The translations under genes and the position numbers were made by a program. The notes below the pieces were generated by a model, which made no database searches, had not been told where the DNA came from, and saw only the letters and a list, made by a program, of their open reading frames with translations. This document shows positions 37,896 to 47,194 of a DNA stretch of 64,000 bases, piece after piece. This DNA is from Chryseomicrobium excrementi (lineage in GTDB: Bacteria; Bacillota; Bacilli; Bacillales_A; Planococcaceae): the NCBI RefSeq assembly GCF_002798305.1, contig NZ_PCGR01000002.1, positions 830,073 through 894,072 on the forward strand. The letters are read 5' to 3'. Each line of letters begins with the position of its first letter. Position 1 is the first letter of the stretch.

Positions 37896-38405
37896 ATGTC
37901 ACGTAAAGAGAGAGGCAATGTCTGGCTTGGGGTAGCAGGAATTGTCATTAATACTAAAGGGGAATGGTTGGTCGTCCAGAAGCGCTACGGTGGACTGAAC
38001 GGAAAGTGGTCATTACCGGCGGGATTTGTTGAAGGGACGGAAACTGTTGATCAAGCAGTGCTTCGTGAAATCAAAGAAGAGACGGGCATTGATGCACAAG
38101 TGATTCAACTCATTGGATTTCGTAGTGGAGTCATTAAAGAAAAGATTAGTGACAACATGGCAATTTTCTTTTTGCGTCCAGTCGACCCTGAACAAGTGCC
38201 AGACCCACAGCTTGATGAACTCTATGAAGCGAAATGGATGACACCTCAACAACTTTTAGAAGACGAAAGAACAACTTCCATGATTAAAGTATTTCTAAAA
38301 GTGAATCAAGAAGCAGGGTTCGAGACACGTGAAGGATTAGACCCAGGTCCCGTGTTCGGATATAGCAGTTACAAATTATTTACGGCTTCTGAACACGAAG
38401 ATTGA
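37896..38405 (+). CDS. NUDIX hydrolase
   Basis: A 169-residue NUDIX-fold protein. The Nudix box is intact: GFVEGTETVDQAVLREIKEE, then TGI, at about residues 47-69, supplying the metal-binding Glu residues. The substrate (a nucleoside diphosphate linked to another group) cannot be told from sequence. AAAGGGGG precedes the ATG, and a TATACT -10 box is about 30 nt upstream, so it has its own promoter. Confidence 0.9.
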   Translation: MSRKERGNVWLGVAGIVINTKGEWLVVQKRYGGLNGKWSLPAGFVEGTETVDQAVLREIKEETGIDAQVIQLIGFRSGVIKEKISDNMAIFFLRPVDPEQVPDPQLDELYEAKWMTPQQLLEDERTTSMIKVFLKVNQEAGFETREGLDPGPVFGYSSYKLFTASEHED

Positions 38406-38456
38406 CACATTTTCGCAACATTTAAATGGAATATTCAAAAAACTCCGTTGAATCTG

Positions 38457-38485
38457 TTTACACGTTTTTGCATATATGATATATT
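38457..38485 (+). promoter_or_regulatory. yuiA promoter
   Basis: TTTACA (38457-38462), 17-nt spacer, TATATT (38480-38485), about 39 nt before the yuiA start. Confidence 0.6.
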
Positions 38486-38523
38486 ATCAGAAAATTAAAA
38501 CTTAAAACAAGGGAGTTTTTCAT

Positions 38524-38649
38524 ATGACACAATTCAAAAAACCAGCTAATCCATCACATTGCCCATATTGCAAAGGAAACGGATATTTCCAATTACGACT
38601 TGGTGGATCTGAAACATGTACAGTATGCCAAGGCTCAGGGAAGAAGTAA
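38524..38649 (+). CDS. yuiA: 41-residue zinc-finger-like protein YuiA
   Basis: A very short gene: ATG at 38524, TAA at 38647-38649. The protein has two CxxCxGxG repeats, CPYCKGNG and CTVCQGSG, which is one complete half of the DnaJ-type zinc-finger pattern and should bind one zinc ion. AAGGGAG lies about 9 nt before the ATG. Sequence and position before yuiB agree with YuiA of B. subtilis. Function unknown; a role as a small metal-binding or protein-contact module is inference. Confidence 0.85.
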   Translation: MTQFKKPANPSHCPYCKGNGYFQLRLGGSETCTVCQGSGKK

Positions 38650-38743
38650 TCCAATTTTGACAATCAGGTGAATGAAGGTTGCCTACATTGAAAAGCCCGT
38701 TCTCTTCGAGTACACTTAAACAAGATGACACGGAGGGAAAATC

Positions 38744-39067
38744 ATGGACTTTTCATTACCGCAACTGATTATATCAGCCTTGCTTTTTATTGTGATGTTT
38801 TTTGGAATTGGCTTCTTACTCAATATGCTTTTACGGATGACCTGGTTTATGGCTATCGTCTATCCGATTGTAGTGATTTTCATCATTGATGATATAGGGT
38901 TCTTTGATTATTTCACAGAGCCGGTAGCGTCCTTTACGGCACTAGTCACAAAGATCACCAATTTGCATGTTGCAGATTATGTGATTTTAGGTGGCGGTCT
39001 TGTTGGAGCTATCATTGCAGGCTTAGTCAGCCGCTATCTACGTAAGAACGGCTATCAAATGTTCTAA
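38744..39067 (+). CDS. yuiB: small membrane protein YuiB
   Basis: A 107-residue membrane protein with about three hydrophobic segments (residues 5-28, 30-50 and 80-100). The last contains a glycine-rich run near VILGGGLVGAIIAGL. Homologue of YuiB by sequence trend and gene order; function unknown. AGGAGG-like CGGAGGG precedes the ATG. A bidirectional terminator follows and shields it from the convergent yuiD. Confidence 0.8.
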   Translation: MDFSLPQLIISALLFIVMFFGIGFLLNMLLRMTWFMAIVYPIVVIFIIDDIGFFDYFTEPVASFTALVTKITNLHVADYVILGGGLVGAIIAGLVSRYLRKNGYQMF

Positions 39068-39071
39068 ACTA

Positions 39072-39107
39072 AAAACCGGGGTGCCAAAATTGGCATCCCG
39101 GTTTTTT
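39072..39107. terminator. bidirectional terminator between yuiB and yuiD
   Basis: AAAACCGGGGTGCCA/TGGCATCCCGGTTTT hairpin (one G-T pair) with A and T flanks. Confidence 0.88.
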
Positions 39108-39582
39108 ATAGGATCAATGTATAAATAAGAATTGAAATAACAATCCCCGTCAGCGCCCCCATAAACACCTCAATCGGCTTATGTCCGAGTAACGTCTTCA
39201 ACTCTTGAATCTTCTCTTCTTCCTTCTTCTGTGGCCAATCTTTCGTATGTTCAAAGAAATTATGAAGATCCGCTCGCAACTGATTGATAATGATGGCTTG
39301 TTGGCCTGCTTGGAATCTTACCCCTGTCGCATCAAACATCACGATCACTGCAAAGATAGCAGAGACGCCAAACATCGTAGAGTCCAAACCTTCCTCAAAT
39401 GCTACTGCCGTTGTTAAAGCAGTAACAGCAGCCGAATGGGAACTTGGCATGCCTCCGGTAGAAGTGAAAAGAGCGAAATCTACTTTTTTAGAAAACAAAA
39501 AATGAATAGGGATTTTCACGAACTGAGCAAAGAAAATAGCAAATAAGGCTGCCCATAATGGGACGTTTTGAAAGAGTTCCAT
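39106..39582 (-). CDS. yuiD: divergent PAP2 / DUF212 membrane protein YuiD
   Basis: A 158-residue polytopic protein of the DUF212 (divergent PAP2) family. TSTGGMPSSHSAAVTALTTA at about residue 36-55 holds the SGSxxxHS-like phosphatase element, and DATGVRFQAGQQA further on is typical. A phosphatase acting on membrane lipid phosphates is possible but not shown for this family. The ATG at 39582 follows AAAGGAG; the longer in-frame opening at 39678 runs into the pepA promoter region. Confidence 0.82.
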   Translation of the reverse strand: MELFQNVPLWAALFAIFFAQFVKIPIHFLFSKKVDFALFTSTGGMPSSHSAAVTALTTAVAFEEGLDSTMFGVSAIFAVIVMFDATGVRFQAGQQAIIINQLRADLHNFFEHTKDWPQKKEEEKIQELKTLLGHKPIEVFMGALTGIVISILIYTLIL

Positions 39583-39633
39583 ACGCCTTCGCTCCTTTTC
39601 AACAGTGTATAGTTGTAGTATAGCACAGGAAAA

Positions 39634-39663
39634 TTGGCGATAGCCAAATAGAATCGGTATAAT
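39634..39663 (+). promoter_or_regulatory. pepA promoter
   Basis: TTGGCG (39634-39639), 18-nt spacer, TATAAT (39658-39663). The short dyad TTGGC-GATA-GCCAA overlaps the -35. Confidence 0.6.
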
Positions 39664-39694
39664 AGAAAACGAATACACAAAGGAGGAATGGTTT

Positions 39695-41197
39695 GTGATT
39701 ATTTTAACAAATGAAGTAAATTTACAAGAGATTCAATACGAAACGTTAGTAGTAGGTCTTAGCACACATCTTGAACAAGTGGAAGGCTGGGATGCATTTA
39801 CGGCTACTTTCGGTCCTCAAATTACGGAACTGATTCGCTCTAAAGATCTATCAACGAATGAAAAAGAAATCACTACGTTCCATGTCACAACAGATTCCTC
39901 TGTAAAACGTATCCTATTCGCAGGGATTGGGAACCGTAAAAAGCTGACAGAAGACACGTTGCGTCAATTATTCGGTCGCGTCGGAAAGACACTTCAGAAG
40001 AAAGGCTACTCGGATGTGTCTGTCTTGCTTCCATCTTTCGTGAACGAAGAGATTTCCGAACAAGATGTAGCTTTCTTAGCTGGCGAAGGCTTAGGAATGG
40101 GTACTTATCAAATCCTAGATTATAAAACGACAGCTCATGATACAGATTATGACTTAGCTGCTGTGGAACTTCTTTCTCAAGCAGATGAGCAAGAGATCGT
40201 TTCGTATTTTGAAGTGGGTCTGATCTACTCAGAAGCAGTAAATGAAGCTCGCACACTTGTTAACATGCCAGGAAACATCCTAACGGCAACAGAGCTCGGT
40301 GAATACGCGCGCGAGCTTGGAGAAGAGTTTGGATTCGAGACACACATCTTAGGTAAAGAAGAGATCGAAGAACTCGGTATGGGAGCATTACTTGCAGTCA
40401 ACCAAGGTTCTACTGAAGAGCCTCGCCTGATCGTGTTAAAGCATCAAGTGACGGATAAGTGGGAAGATCCAATCGCGTTAGTAGGTAAGGGCATCACGTT
40501 TGATACAGGTGGGTACTCATTAAAACCTAAAGACGGTATCGTCGGTATGAAAGGCGACATGGGTGGAGCTGCAGCTGTTCTAGGAGCTATGCGTATCATT
40601 GGAGAAACAAAGCCGAACAAGAACGTCATCGCAGTTATCGCTTCTACTGACAACATGGTCTCAGGAAACGCTTTTAAACCAGATGATGTCATCACATCGA
40701 TGAGCGGAAAGACAATTGAAATCTTGAACACCGATGCAGAAGGACGTTTAGTACTTGCGGATGCTGTCACGTATGCAAAACAACAAGGGGCTACTGCTAT
40801 CGTAGACGTAGCGACGTTAACTGGTGGTGTCATCGTCGCATTAGGGATGGACAAGACTGGTGCTCTAACAAATGATGAGGCCTTGTTTGAAGAGTTCATG
40901 GAAGCATCTATGGAAACAGGTGAATTTGTGTGGCGCTTACCACTTACAGAAAGTGATAAGAAGCGTATTCGAAAAAGCGACGTCGCTGATTTGAATAACT
41001 CACCTGGGCGTGATGGCCATATGATCTTTGGTGGAGGATTTGTAGGAGAGTTTGCTGAAAATACACCGTGGATTCACTTAGATATCGCAGGTTCTTCGGG
41101 AACATCAAGTGAGCATGATCTAGGACCTAAAGGCGGGACGGGTGTCATGGTTCGTACACTAGCTACCTTTATTGAGCGCTTAGCTGAACAAGAATAA
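39695..41197 (+). CDS. pepA: leucyl aminopeptidase (PepA, M17 family)
   Basis: A 500-residue M17 leucyl aminopeptidase that removes N-terminal residues from peptides in the cytoplasm. The two-metal active site is visible in KGITFDTGGYSLKP (about residue 268-281) and NTDAEGRLVLADA (about 347-359). Length agrees with PepA/YuiE. Start is GTG at 39695, 8 nt after AGGAGG; an ATG at 39688 is out of frame. A terminator follows at 41224-41255. Confidence 0.94.
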   Translation: MIILTNEVNLQEIQYETLVVGLSTHLEQVEGWDAFTATFGPQITELIRSKDLSTNEKEITTFHVTTDSSVKRILFAGIGNRKKLTEDTLRQLFGRVGKTLQKKGYSDVSVLLPSFVNEEISEQDVAFLAGEGLGMGTYQILDYKTTAHDTDYDLAAVELLSQADEQEIVSYFEVGLIYSEAVNEARTLVNMPGNILTATELGEYARELGEEFGFETHILGKEEIEELGMGALLAVNQGSTEEPRLIVLKHQVTDKWEDPIALVGKGITFDTGGYSLKPKDGIVGMKGDMGGAAAVLGAMRIIGETKPNKNVIAVIASTDNMVSGNAFKPDDVITSMSGKTIEILNTDAEGRLVLADAVTYAKQQGATAIVDVATLTGGVIVALGMDKTGALTNDEALFEEFMEASMETGEFVWRLPLTESDKKRIRKSDVADLNNSPGRDGHMIFGGGFVGEFAENTPWIHLDIAGSSGTSSEHDLGPKGGTGVMVRTLATFIERLAEQE

Positions 41198-41223
41198 GCT
41201 TTGCCGACACTCAAATAGCATAC

Positions 41224-41256
41224 AAAAAGAGCAGCCCTAGAGCTGCTCTTTTTTTG
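41224..41256. terminator. bidirectional terminator between pepA and mrpG
   Basis: AAAAGAGCAGC-CCTAGA-GCTGCTCTTTT hairpin flanked by A and T runs; it overlaps the 3' end of mrpG. Confidence 0.88.
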
Positions 41257-41614
41257 TGGCCTCTCTATCAACAAGAGGCGCCATATCATCTCGAACGGTT
41301 TCTTTAGCAAGAGGCACACCTGAGAAATAGGCAGCCTTCGCCATCATATGTCCACCAACAGGACCTGTGATGAACAAGAACACGATCCCTAAAATAATGC
41401 GAGGATTAAAGTTTCCTTCAATCAACCAAAAATGAAGAAACACACCAATTAAAATCGACATCACGCCTAGCGTCGCACTTTTTGAAGCGGCATGAGCGCG
41501 ACTGTAGACATCAGGCAAACGAATCAATCCGATTGCGGTGACTAATATGAAAAAGACACCGACCGCAATGAATAGTATGATCAAACTATTTATGAGTATC
41601 TCGGTCATTTTCAA
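41237..41614 (-). CDS. mrpG: Na+/H+ antiporter subunit MrpG
   Basis: A 125-residue membrane subunit of the Mrp antiporter with three helices and the LIRLPDVYSRAHAASKSATLG motif near residue 30-50 that defines MrpG/MnhG. The start may be TTG at 41614, 6 nt from GGGAGTGA, or ATG at 41608, two codons later. It overlaps mrpF by about 29 nt and closes the operon. Confidence 0.92.
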   Translation of the reverse strand: MKMTEILINSLIILFIAVGVFFILVTAIGLIRLPDVYSRAHAASKSATLGVMSILIGVFLHFWLIEGNFNPRIILGIVFLFITGPVGGHMMAKAAYFSGVPLAKETVRDDMAPLVDREATKKEQL

Positions 41615-41873
41615 TAATCACTCCCTTCTCCGTAAATTTAGAGAAGGCCACCGTGCCGATATAAGCGATAATAGCTAGTAGTAAAATAACTTCCAAGAAG
41701 AATGGAGAGTCAAACAGTATTGAAAACAAGCCTACTAATGTTATCAAGCCGACCCCGATTGAATCTAGTGCAATGACACGATCTGGAGTAGAAGGGCCTT
41801 TCATTAGACGGTACAAGAAGCCAACCAAACTAAAACTTAAGATTCCCACACAAATCCACAAAAACATCGTCAT
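41586..41873 (-). CDS. mrpF: Na+/H+ antiporter subunit MrpF
   Basis: A 95-residue three-helix subunit. The conserved GPSTPDRVIALDSIGVG stretch near residue 26-42 identifies MrpF/MnhF. GGAGGTGA lies 7 nt before the ATG. It overlaps mrpE and mrpG, as expected for a tightly translated membrane complex. Confidence 0.93.
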   Translation of the reverse strand: MTMFLWICVGILSFSLVGFLYRLMKGPSTPDRVIALDSIGVGLITLVGLFSILFDSPFFLEVILLLAIIAYIGTVAFSKFTEKGVIIENDRDTHK

Positions 41874-42349
41874 GATCGACTCACCTCCAAGATGGCTTTT
41901 TCAAATGTAGAGCGAATCGAATCAACCGCATCATCAATATTGTCAAAATCAATTGCATGAACATATAGTTTTGTTCGGTCTTCAGAAACATTGACTACTA
42001 CAGTACCAGGAGTCAGTGTAATCAATAGGGACAACAAGGTGATCTCCCAATCTTGCTTCAATTCCGTTTCCATTTCAAAAATAGCTGGGCGCAGCTCGAG
42101 CTTCGGTTTCAATATCACTTTTAATACTGCAATATTGGCTGCAACTAATTCTTTGATAAAGATCCCGCCTAATTTCAGGACCGCCCAAACACGCCCTAAA
42201 TAGAAACGTGATGTAAAGAATCGGCGCAGCATGAATAGCATGATCAAACCTAATAGATATCCGATGATAAAAGTGGCAGAGGAAAAGGAGTTGGACAGGA
42301 ACATCCATACAAACGCAATAAAGACATTTAACAGTATTTGAAATGCCAT
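41870..42349 (-). CDS. mrpE: Na+/H+ antiporter subunit MrpE
   Basis: A 159-residue subunit with two N-terminal membrane helices and a cytoplasmic domain containing TLTPGTVVVNVSEDRTKLYVHAID, the family signature. GGAGGGG precedes the ATG at 42349. It overlaps both neighbours by 1-4 nt. Confidence 0.93.
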   Translation of the reverse strand: MAFQILLNVFIAFVWMFLSNSFSSATFIIGYLLGLIMLFMLRRFFTSRFYLGRVWAVLKLGGIFIKELVAANIAVLKVILKPKLELRPAIFEMETELKQDWEITLLSLLITLTPGTVVVNVSEDRTKLYVHAIDFDNIDDAVDSIRSTFEKAILEVSRS

Positions 42350-43842
42350 TATTTTTCCCCTCCTAACACAGCATCAATATACAGTGACGAATCCATCAAT
42401 TGGGTCCCTGTAGCCTGGAATAAAGGCATTAAGAATTCAATGAATACGCCATATCCCATAGTGATCACAAATAAAATCACAACAGGTATCATGCGGTTCA
42501 CATACTTTGCTTTTGGAGGACTATTAAATGACTTTTCAGCTCCCCAGAAAGCATAGATGAATATACGAATCGCAGAAAGAAGGACGACCATTGTAGACAA
42601 TGCTACAACAATAGATTGCCAAACAAATCCACCTTCAAGTCCGCCTTGAAGAATTAAAATCTTTCCTGCAAACCCGCTGAGTGGAGGGATTCCTGCAAGA
42701 GCAAATACTGCTACGAGGTAGGTCCATCCAAGAACAGGGTAGTGACGAATCAAGCCACCCATTTCTCGCAAGTTTGTTTTCCCAGTAATAAAAATCAGCA
42801 CACCAATCATCAAGAAGAGTAGTGCTTTCACCAGCATGTCATGAATCAAGTACAAAACAGAACCGGTAACGGCAACCTCGTTAAATGCTGCGACGCCAAA
42901 CAAGATAACACCAACAGCAATCACAATGTTGTAGATGATGATTTTTTTGACGTCCATATAGGCGAGGGCTCCTATACTACCGAACAGGATTGTCGCAATG
43001 GCAAGCATCATCAGCATGTCATGAGTGAACGCCACATCCGTTGTGAAAATTAGCGTATATACTCGCGTGATACTATAGATACCTACCTTAGTTAGTAACG
43101 CCCCAAACAATGCAAGAACAGGCAGGGGAGGAGCGTAATACGAGCCTGGTAACCAGAAATAAAGTGGGAAGATCCCGGCTTTAATACCGAACACAACGAG
43201 GAACATGATAGCAACAGTAGAGATAACACCCATGCTACCAATATCTCCAAGCTTCACAGCAAGATCTGCCATATTCAGCGTTCCTGTAATCGAATACAGG
43301 TATCCGATGGTAATAACGAAGAGGGCTGCAGCCACAACATTCACGATGATGTACTTCATCGATTCACGAAGTTGGATGCGTTCGCCACCAAGTGCAATCA
43401 AAACGTAAGAAGCCATTAAGAAGACCTCGAAGAACACGAAAAGGTTGAAAATATCTCCTGTAGTAAAAGCACCATTGATCCCAGTCAACATGAAAAGTGT
43501 CGCTGGGTAGAAGAATGACAATTCTCTTTTTTCACCCAGAGAATAAACGGAATACCATAACACAAGTAAAGTCAGAAGACTCGCAGTCGCCACTAGAAGA
43601 ATACTTAACATATCAGATACTAGTGAGATTCCGTATGGCGCTGCCCAGCTCCCTAAAGTGACAACCTGGATCCCGTCTTCGGCGACTTTAGCAAGTAAAA
43701 ACAAAGAAACAACAAGTGTCGCTGCCGCTCCGAAAAGTCCTAGCGCACGTTGCGCAAGTAAGCTTTTACGGAAAAGCAGTAAAACTGTACCGATAAACAG
43801 AGGCACAATGATTGGTAATACTACTAAGTTAATCAATTTCAC
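42349..43842 (-). CDS. mrpD: Na+/H+ antiporter subunit MrpD
   Basis: A 497-residue subunit of about 14 helices, homologous to complex I NuoM/NuoN proton channels. The half-channel Glu/Lys region around FFEVFLMASYVLIALGG and the FPLYFWLPGSYYAPP motif are present. With MrpA it provides the ion pathway. Start is uncertain between GTG 43842 and TTG 43836; the latter aligns better with the MrpD N-terminus (INLVVLPI). Confidence 0.94.
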   Translation of the reverse strand: MKLINLVVLPIIVPLFIGTVLLLFRKSLLAQRALGLFGAAATLVVSLFLLAKVAEDGIQVVTLGSWAAPYGISLVSDMLSILLVATASLLTLLVLWYSVYSLGEKRELSFFYPATLFMLTGINGAFTTGDIFNLFVFFEVFLMASYVLIALGGERIQLRESMKYIIVNVVAAALFVITIGYLYSITGTLNMADLAVKLGDIGSMGVISTVAIMFLVVFGIKAGIFPLYFWLPGSYYAPPLPVLALFGALLTKVGIYSITRVYTLIFTTDVAFTHDMLMMLAIATILFGSIGALAYMDVKKIIIYNIVIAVGVILFGVAAFNEVAVTGSVLYLIHDMLVKALLFLMIGVLIFITGKTNLREMGGLIRHYPVLGWTYLVAVFALAGIPPLSGFAGKILILQGGLEGGFVWQSIVVALSTMVVLLSAIRIFIYAFWGAEKSFNSPPKAKYVNRMIPVVILFVITMGYGVFIEFLMPLFQATGTQLMDSSLYIDAVLGGEK

Positions 43843-44176
43843 CCCTGCCTTTCATGTAATCCATATTATCTGTACCAATCTCTTGGTATGTGCGATAAGC
43901 GAGAACAAGGGCAAACGCAGTGACACCAAAGCTAATGACAATCGCAGTTAAAATCAACGCTTGTGGAAGAGGGTCCACGTAGTCAGCAACCGTAACACCA
44001 TCTGCAACTACAGGAGCTGACTTGCCTCCAAGGCCTCCCATTGTAAGAAGCAAGAGATGCGTCCCGTGGCTAAGAAGACCAGTTCCAATAATAATACGCA
44101 GCAAGCTTTTCGAAAGTATCAAGTAGGTGGCTGCGCTGAACAAGAATCCGGCAAGAATGGCCATCATAATCTCCAT
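43829..44176 (-). CDS. mrpC: Na+/H+ antiporter subunit MrpC
   Basis: A 115-residue three-helix subunit related to NuoK. The GTGLLSHGTHLLLL and DPLPQALILTAIVISFG stretches are diagnostic. GGAGG lies 9 nt before the ATG at 44176, which overlaps the mrpB stop by one base. Confidence 0.94.
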   Translation of the reverse strand: MEIMMAILAGFLFSAATYLILSKSLLRIIIGTGLLSHGTHLLLLTMGGLGGKSAPVVADGVTVADYVDPLPQALILTAIVISFGVTAFALVLAYRTYQEIGTDNMDYMKGRGEID

Positions 44177-44598
44177 CAGCTGTCGCCTCCAATCATTTCA
44201 ATTATCGTCAATGTAATTCCTACAACAACTAAATAAACTCCGATATCAAAGAACATAGCCGTATGAATAGAGGTTTTCCCCAATAGAGGGAAATCAAAAT
44301 AATCGTACCAATGGGTAAAGAAAGGCACATTGAAGACTAGAGATCCGGCAGCTGTAGTTAAAGCAATCAGCATGCCAATTGCGGTCATACCCAGATAGTT
44401 GAAGGGCAGTACTTCTTTAACCGTTTTAAAATCGTACGCAAGAAGAAGCAGTACAATGGCAGATGCCATCAAGAGTCCTCCAACGAATCCTCCCCCCGGG
44501 GTGTAGTGACCCGCAAAGAAAATGTGAATGGAGAACAAGAAAATGATAAAGAACACGACGCGTGTCGACGTTTGGAGAATCAAATCATTCGATTTCAT
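44176..44598 (-). CDS. mrpB: Na+/H+ antiporter subunit MrpB
   Basis: A 140-residue four-helix subunit. FSIHIFFAGHYTPGGGFVGGLL is the MrpB signature. The ATG at 44598 follows AAAGGAG; the preceding in-frame TTG at 44601 is the alternative. It overlaps the end of mrpA by 14 nt. Confidence 0.94.
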   Translation of the reverse strand: MKSNDLILQTSTRVVFFIIFLFSIHIFFAGHYTPGGGFVGGLLMASAIVLLLLAYDFKTVKEVLPFNYLGMTAIGMLIALTTAAGSLVFNVPFFTHWYDYFDFPLLGKTSIHTAMFFDIGVYLVVVGITLTIIEMIGGDS

Positions 44599-47017
44599 CA
44601 ACTGTTACTCCTTTCTTTTTCTTTTGAAGGCGAAGGGTGATCATGCTGATGATTCCAATTGAAGCAATCATAAGTACTCCAATTTCAAACAACGTATCAA
44701 ACCCACGGTAATCTACAAGAATCACGTTGACGATGTTTCCGCCACCAGCTTCTGTGTAAACCGTCTCTTTGTAATACTCTGAAATGGAAGTCATTTGACG
44801 TTGTGCATATGCGCTAATCCCGATTAGCGTGACAGTCAAACCAACTGCGATAGATATCAAGAAGTTTCCTAGACGGAAGCTAGTATCTTCTTTTCCTTTG
44901 TAGTGCTTATCGAGTTTTGGTAAGTGATAGAACGCTGTTAAGAACAGGGCTACTGAGATCGTCTCGATTACAAGTTGTGTCAATGCAAGGTCCGGAGCTT
45001 TGAAGATTACATAGAATAGAGCGACCGTGTATCCGACGCCTCCAAGCGCGATGACAGCAGTTAAACGAGACCACGTAATCAAAATAGCCATGACACTTCC
45101 AACCAAAATAATCGTTAACACAATTTCAAACAATCGAATCGGTGCAAGACCTTCTGTCGAAATCGCAAATCCACCTTGTGTGAACAGTGTTGTAATTCCC
45201 AAAATAGCCATACCCGCGAACATATACACGAGGTAATCGCGAATAGAACCGGTCATGAAACGATCAGACAAGGCGCGATTCCAGTTCAACGAACCATCCA
45301 TGAGTGTGTCGTAGCCTCGGTTCAATGTGAATCGCTCAGGCCATTTTGAGTAAATAGACTGCCATTTAGGCAACATTTTATAGAGTAAGAAGCCAACGAC
45401 AACGACTCCAACAGTCATCCAAAGAGCAGGTGACGTCCATCCGTGCCATGCTTTAATGTAAAACTCGATATCAGCAGCGGATGCGAACGACGAGGACTGA
45501 ATGGCAGCCGTGGCAGGTTTCACTAACCAATCTCCAACAACATTAGGGATAAAGAATACGAGAATGACAAGTGAGCCTAGAATAGCAGGAGAAATCAACA
45601 TACCGATTGGTGCCTCGTGAGGTACTTTTGGCAATTGCTCTTCTTTGCGTGACCCCATGAACGTGTACCAGAGAAAATAGATGCTATAGATGAAAGTAAA
45701 CACACTGGCTACCCAGGCAACAATCGGCACAAGGTACGCAACCGTCATCGTAGAAATATCAGCATGCAACAACCCAAGAACGGCGTCTAAGAACATCTCT
45801 TTGCTCAAGAATCCGTTAAATGGAGGTAGACCCGCCATGGATAAACTGCCGATCATGGCGATTGTAAACGTCACAGGCATCAGACTCATTAAGCCACCGA
45901 GCTTGCGAATATCTCGAGTGCCGGTCTCATGATCCACAATACCAGCAACCATGAATAGACTGCCTTTGAAGGTCGCATGGTTGAATAAATGAAAAATCGC
46001 TGCAAACGTCGCAAACGTAAAGGTTTCAACTGCATCTCCAGTTACAAGGTAAGCGAAACCACCTAGCCCTAATAAGGACATAATCAATCCAAGCTGGCTG
46101 ACTGTTGAAAATGCGAGAATTCCTTTCAAATCCGTCTGTTTGACAGCGAATAAGGAGCCCCAGAACAGAGTCAGTAATCCTATGCCAGTTACTAACCAAA
46201 CCCACACTTCCGAATAAGCGAAGACCGGAGTAAAGCGAGCGACTAAATAAAGACCAGCTTTAACCATCGTAGCTGAGTGCAGATACGCACTGACTGGAGT
46301 TGGTGCTTCCATAGCATCTGGTAACCAGATGTAGAATGGGAATTGTGCAGATTTGGTGAAAGCACCAAGTAATACTAATACGACGGCAACCGTGAATAGA
46401 GGTTGATCCACAATTGTATCGACCTGTGCAATCGTTTCACGAATCGAATAAGTACCTGTCAATACATACAAGGTTAAGAAACCGACAAGCATCATTAAGC
46501 CGCCACTTACCGTGATCATCATGGATTTGAGTGCTCCAAAACGTGAAGCATCTCTTTTATACCAATACGCGATCAGTAAGAAGGACGAAATAGATGTCAG
46601 CTCCCAGAAAAAGTACAGCGCTAATGTGTGATCAAACTGAACGACACCAAGCATGGCACTCATGAACATCAAAAGGTACACATAAAAGTTGCCGAGATTT
46701 TCTTTCGTCTTGTCCAGATAGAAGATAGAGTATAGGACAACTAGGGATCCAATTCCCGTAATAAGTAGCGAGAATAAAAGACTTAACCCATCAATATAGA
46801 TATCAAAGTAGAAGTCTAAAGAGGGAACCCAGGATGCGCGTGCAAGCTGCGCTTCGCCTTGTTGGACAGGGGATAAGAAGCGTAGGTAAAACAAGAATAG
46901 TAAAACAGGAGCTAGTAGAACAAACCAGCCCGTATGTATCGATTTCATCGATCTATATGCAAGCGGAATAAAAATGGCAAGAAGAATTGGTAGTACTATT
47001 GCCATGAAAAGTAGCAT
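44585..47017 (-). CDS. mrpA: Na+/H+ antiporter subunit MrpA
   Basis: An 810-residue polytopic subunit, the largest of the complex: an N-terminal NuoL-like part of about 500 residues (FFWELTSISSFLLIAYWYKRD, HSATMVKAGLYLVAR) followed by the MrpA-specific C-terminal part with APDLALTQLVIETISVALFL. It exports Na+ in exchange for protons, supporting pH and salt tolerance. The ATG at 47017 follows AAAGGGG; an earlier in-frame ATG at 47092 is rejected as it would lie over the likely promoter (TATACT on the minus strand near 47068). Seven genes A-G are complete. Confidence 0.95.
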   Translation of the reverse strand: MLLFMAIVLPILLAIFIPLAYRSMKSIHTGWFVLLAPVLLFLFYLRFLSPVQQGEAQLARASWVPSLDFYFDIYIDGLSLLFSLLITGIGSLVVLYSIFYLDKTKENLGNFYVYLLMFMSAMLGVVQFDHTLALYFFWELTSISSFLLIAYWYKRDASRFGALKSMMITVSGGLMMLVGFLTLYVLTGTYSIRETIAQVDTIVDQPLFTVAVVLVLLGAFTKSAQFPFYIWLPDAMEAPTPVSAYLHSATMVKAGLYLVARFTPVFAYSEVWVWLVTGIGLLTLFWGSLFAVKQTDLKGILAFSTVSQLGLIMSLLGLGGFAYLVTGDAVETFTFATFAAIFHLFNHATFKGSLFMVAGIVDHETGTRDIRKLGGLMSLMPVTFTIAMIGSLSMAGLPPFNGFLSKEMFLDAVLGLLHADISTMTVAYLVPIVAWVASVFTFIYSIYFLWYTFMGSRKEEQLPKVPHEAPIGMLISPAILGSLVILVFFIPNVVGDWLVKPATAAIQSSSFASAADIEFYIKAWHGWTSPALWMTVGVVVVGFLLYKMLPKWQSIYSKWPERFTLNRGYDTLMDGSLNWNRALSDRFMTGSIRDYLVYMFAGMAILGITTLFTQGGFAISTEGLAPIRLFEIVLTIILVGSVMAILITWSRLTAVIALGGVGYTVALFYVIFKAPDLALTQLVIETISVALFLTAFYHLPKLDKHYKGKEDTSFRLGNFLISIAVGLTVTLIGISAYAQRQMTSISEYYKETVYTEAGGGNIVNVILVDYRGFDTLFEIGVLMIASIGIISMITLRLQKKKKGVTVDEIE

Positions 47018-47161
47018 AAAGATTCCCCTTTCTTTAGTTGAGTGATCATGCACACTAATTAAAAGTATAACGTAAAAGAGGGGTGATTGCACTTGTCACA
47101 ATCCAGGCGTCATGCGACTTCCAAGGCTTATATATATGTAGAAACGAACCATACTTAATGA

Positions 47162-47191
47162 AAAAAAGAGCCGGATTTTCATCCGACTCTA
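47162..47191 (-). terminator. intrinsic terminator of the MFS gene
   Basis: On the minus strand AGAGTCGGAT-GAAA-ATCCGGCTCT followed by seven T residues. Confidence 0.85.
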
Positions 47192-47194
47192 GAC

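Noticed and set aside
39885..40256. 123-codon minus-strand frame inside pepA
   Set aside because: PepA is unambiguous on the plus strand; the antisense frame shows no family features.
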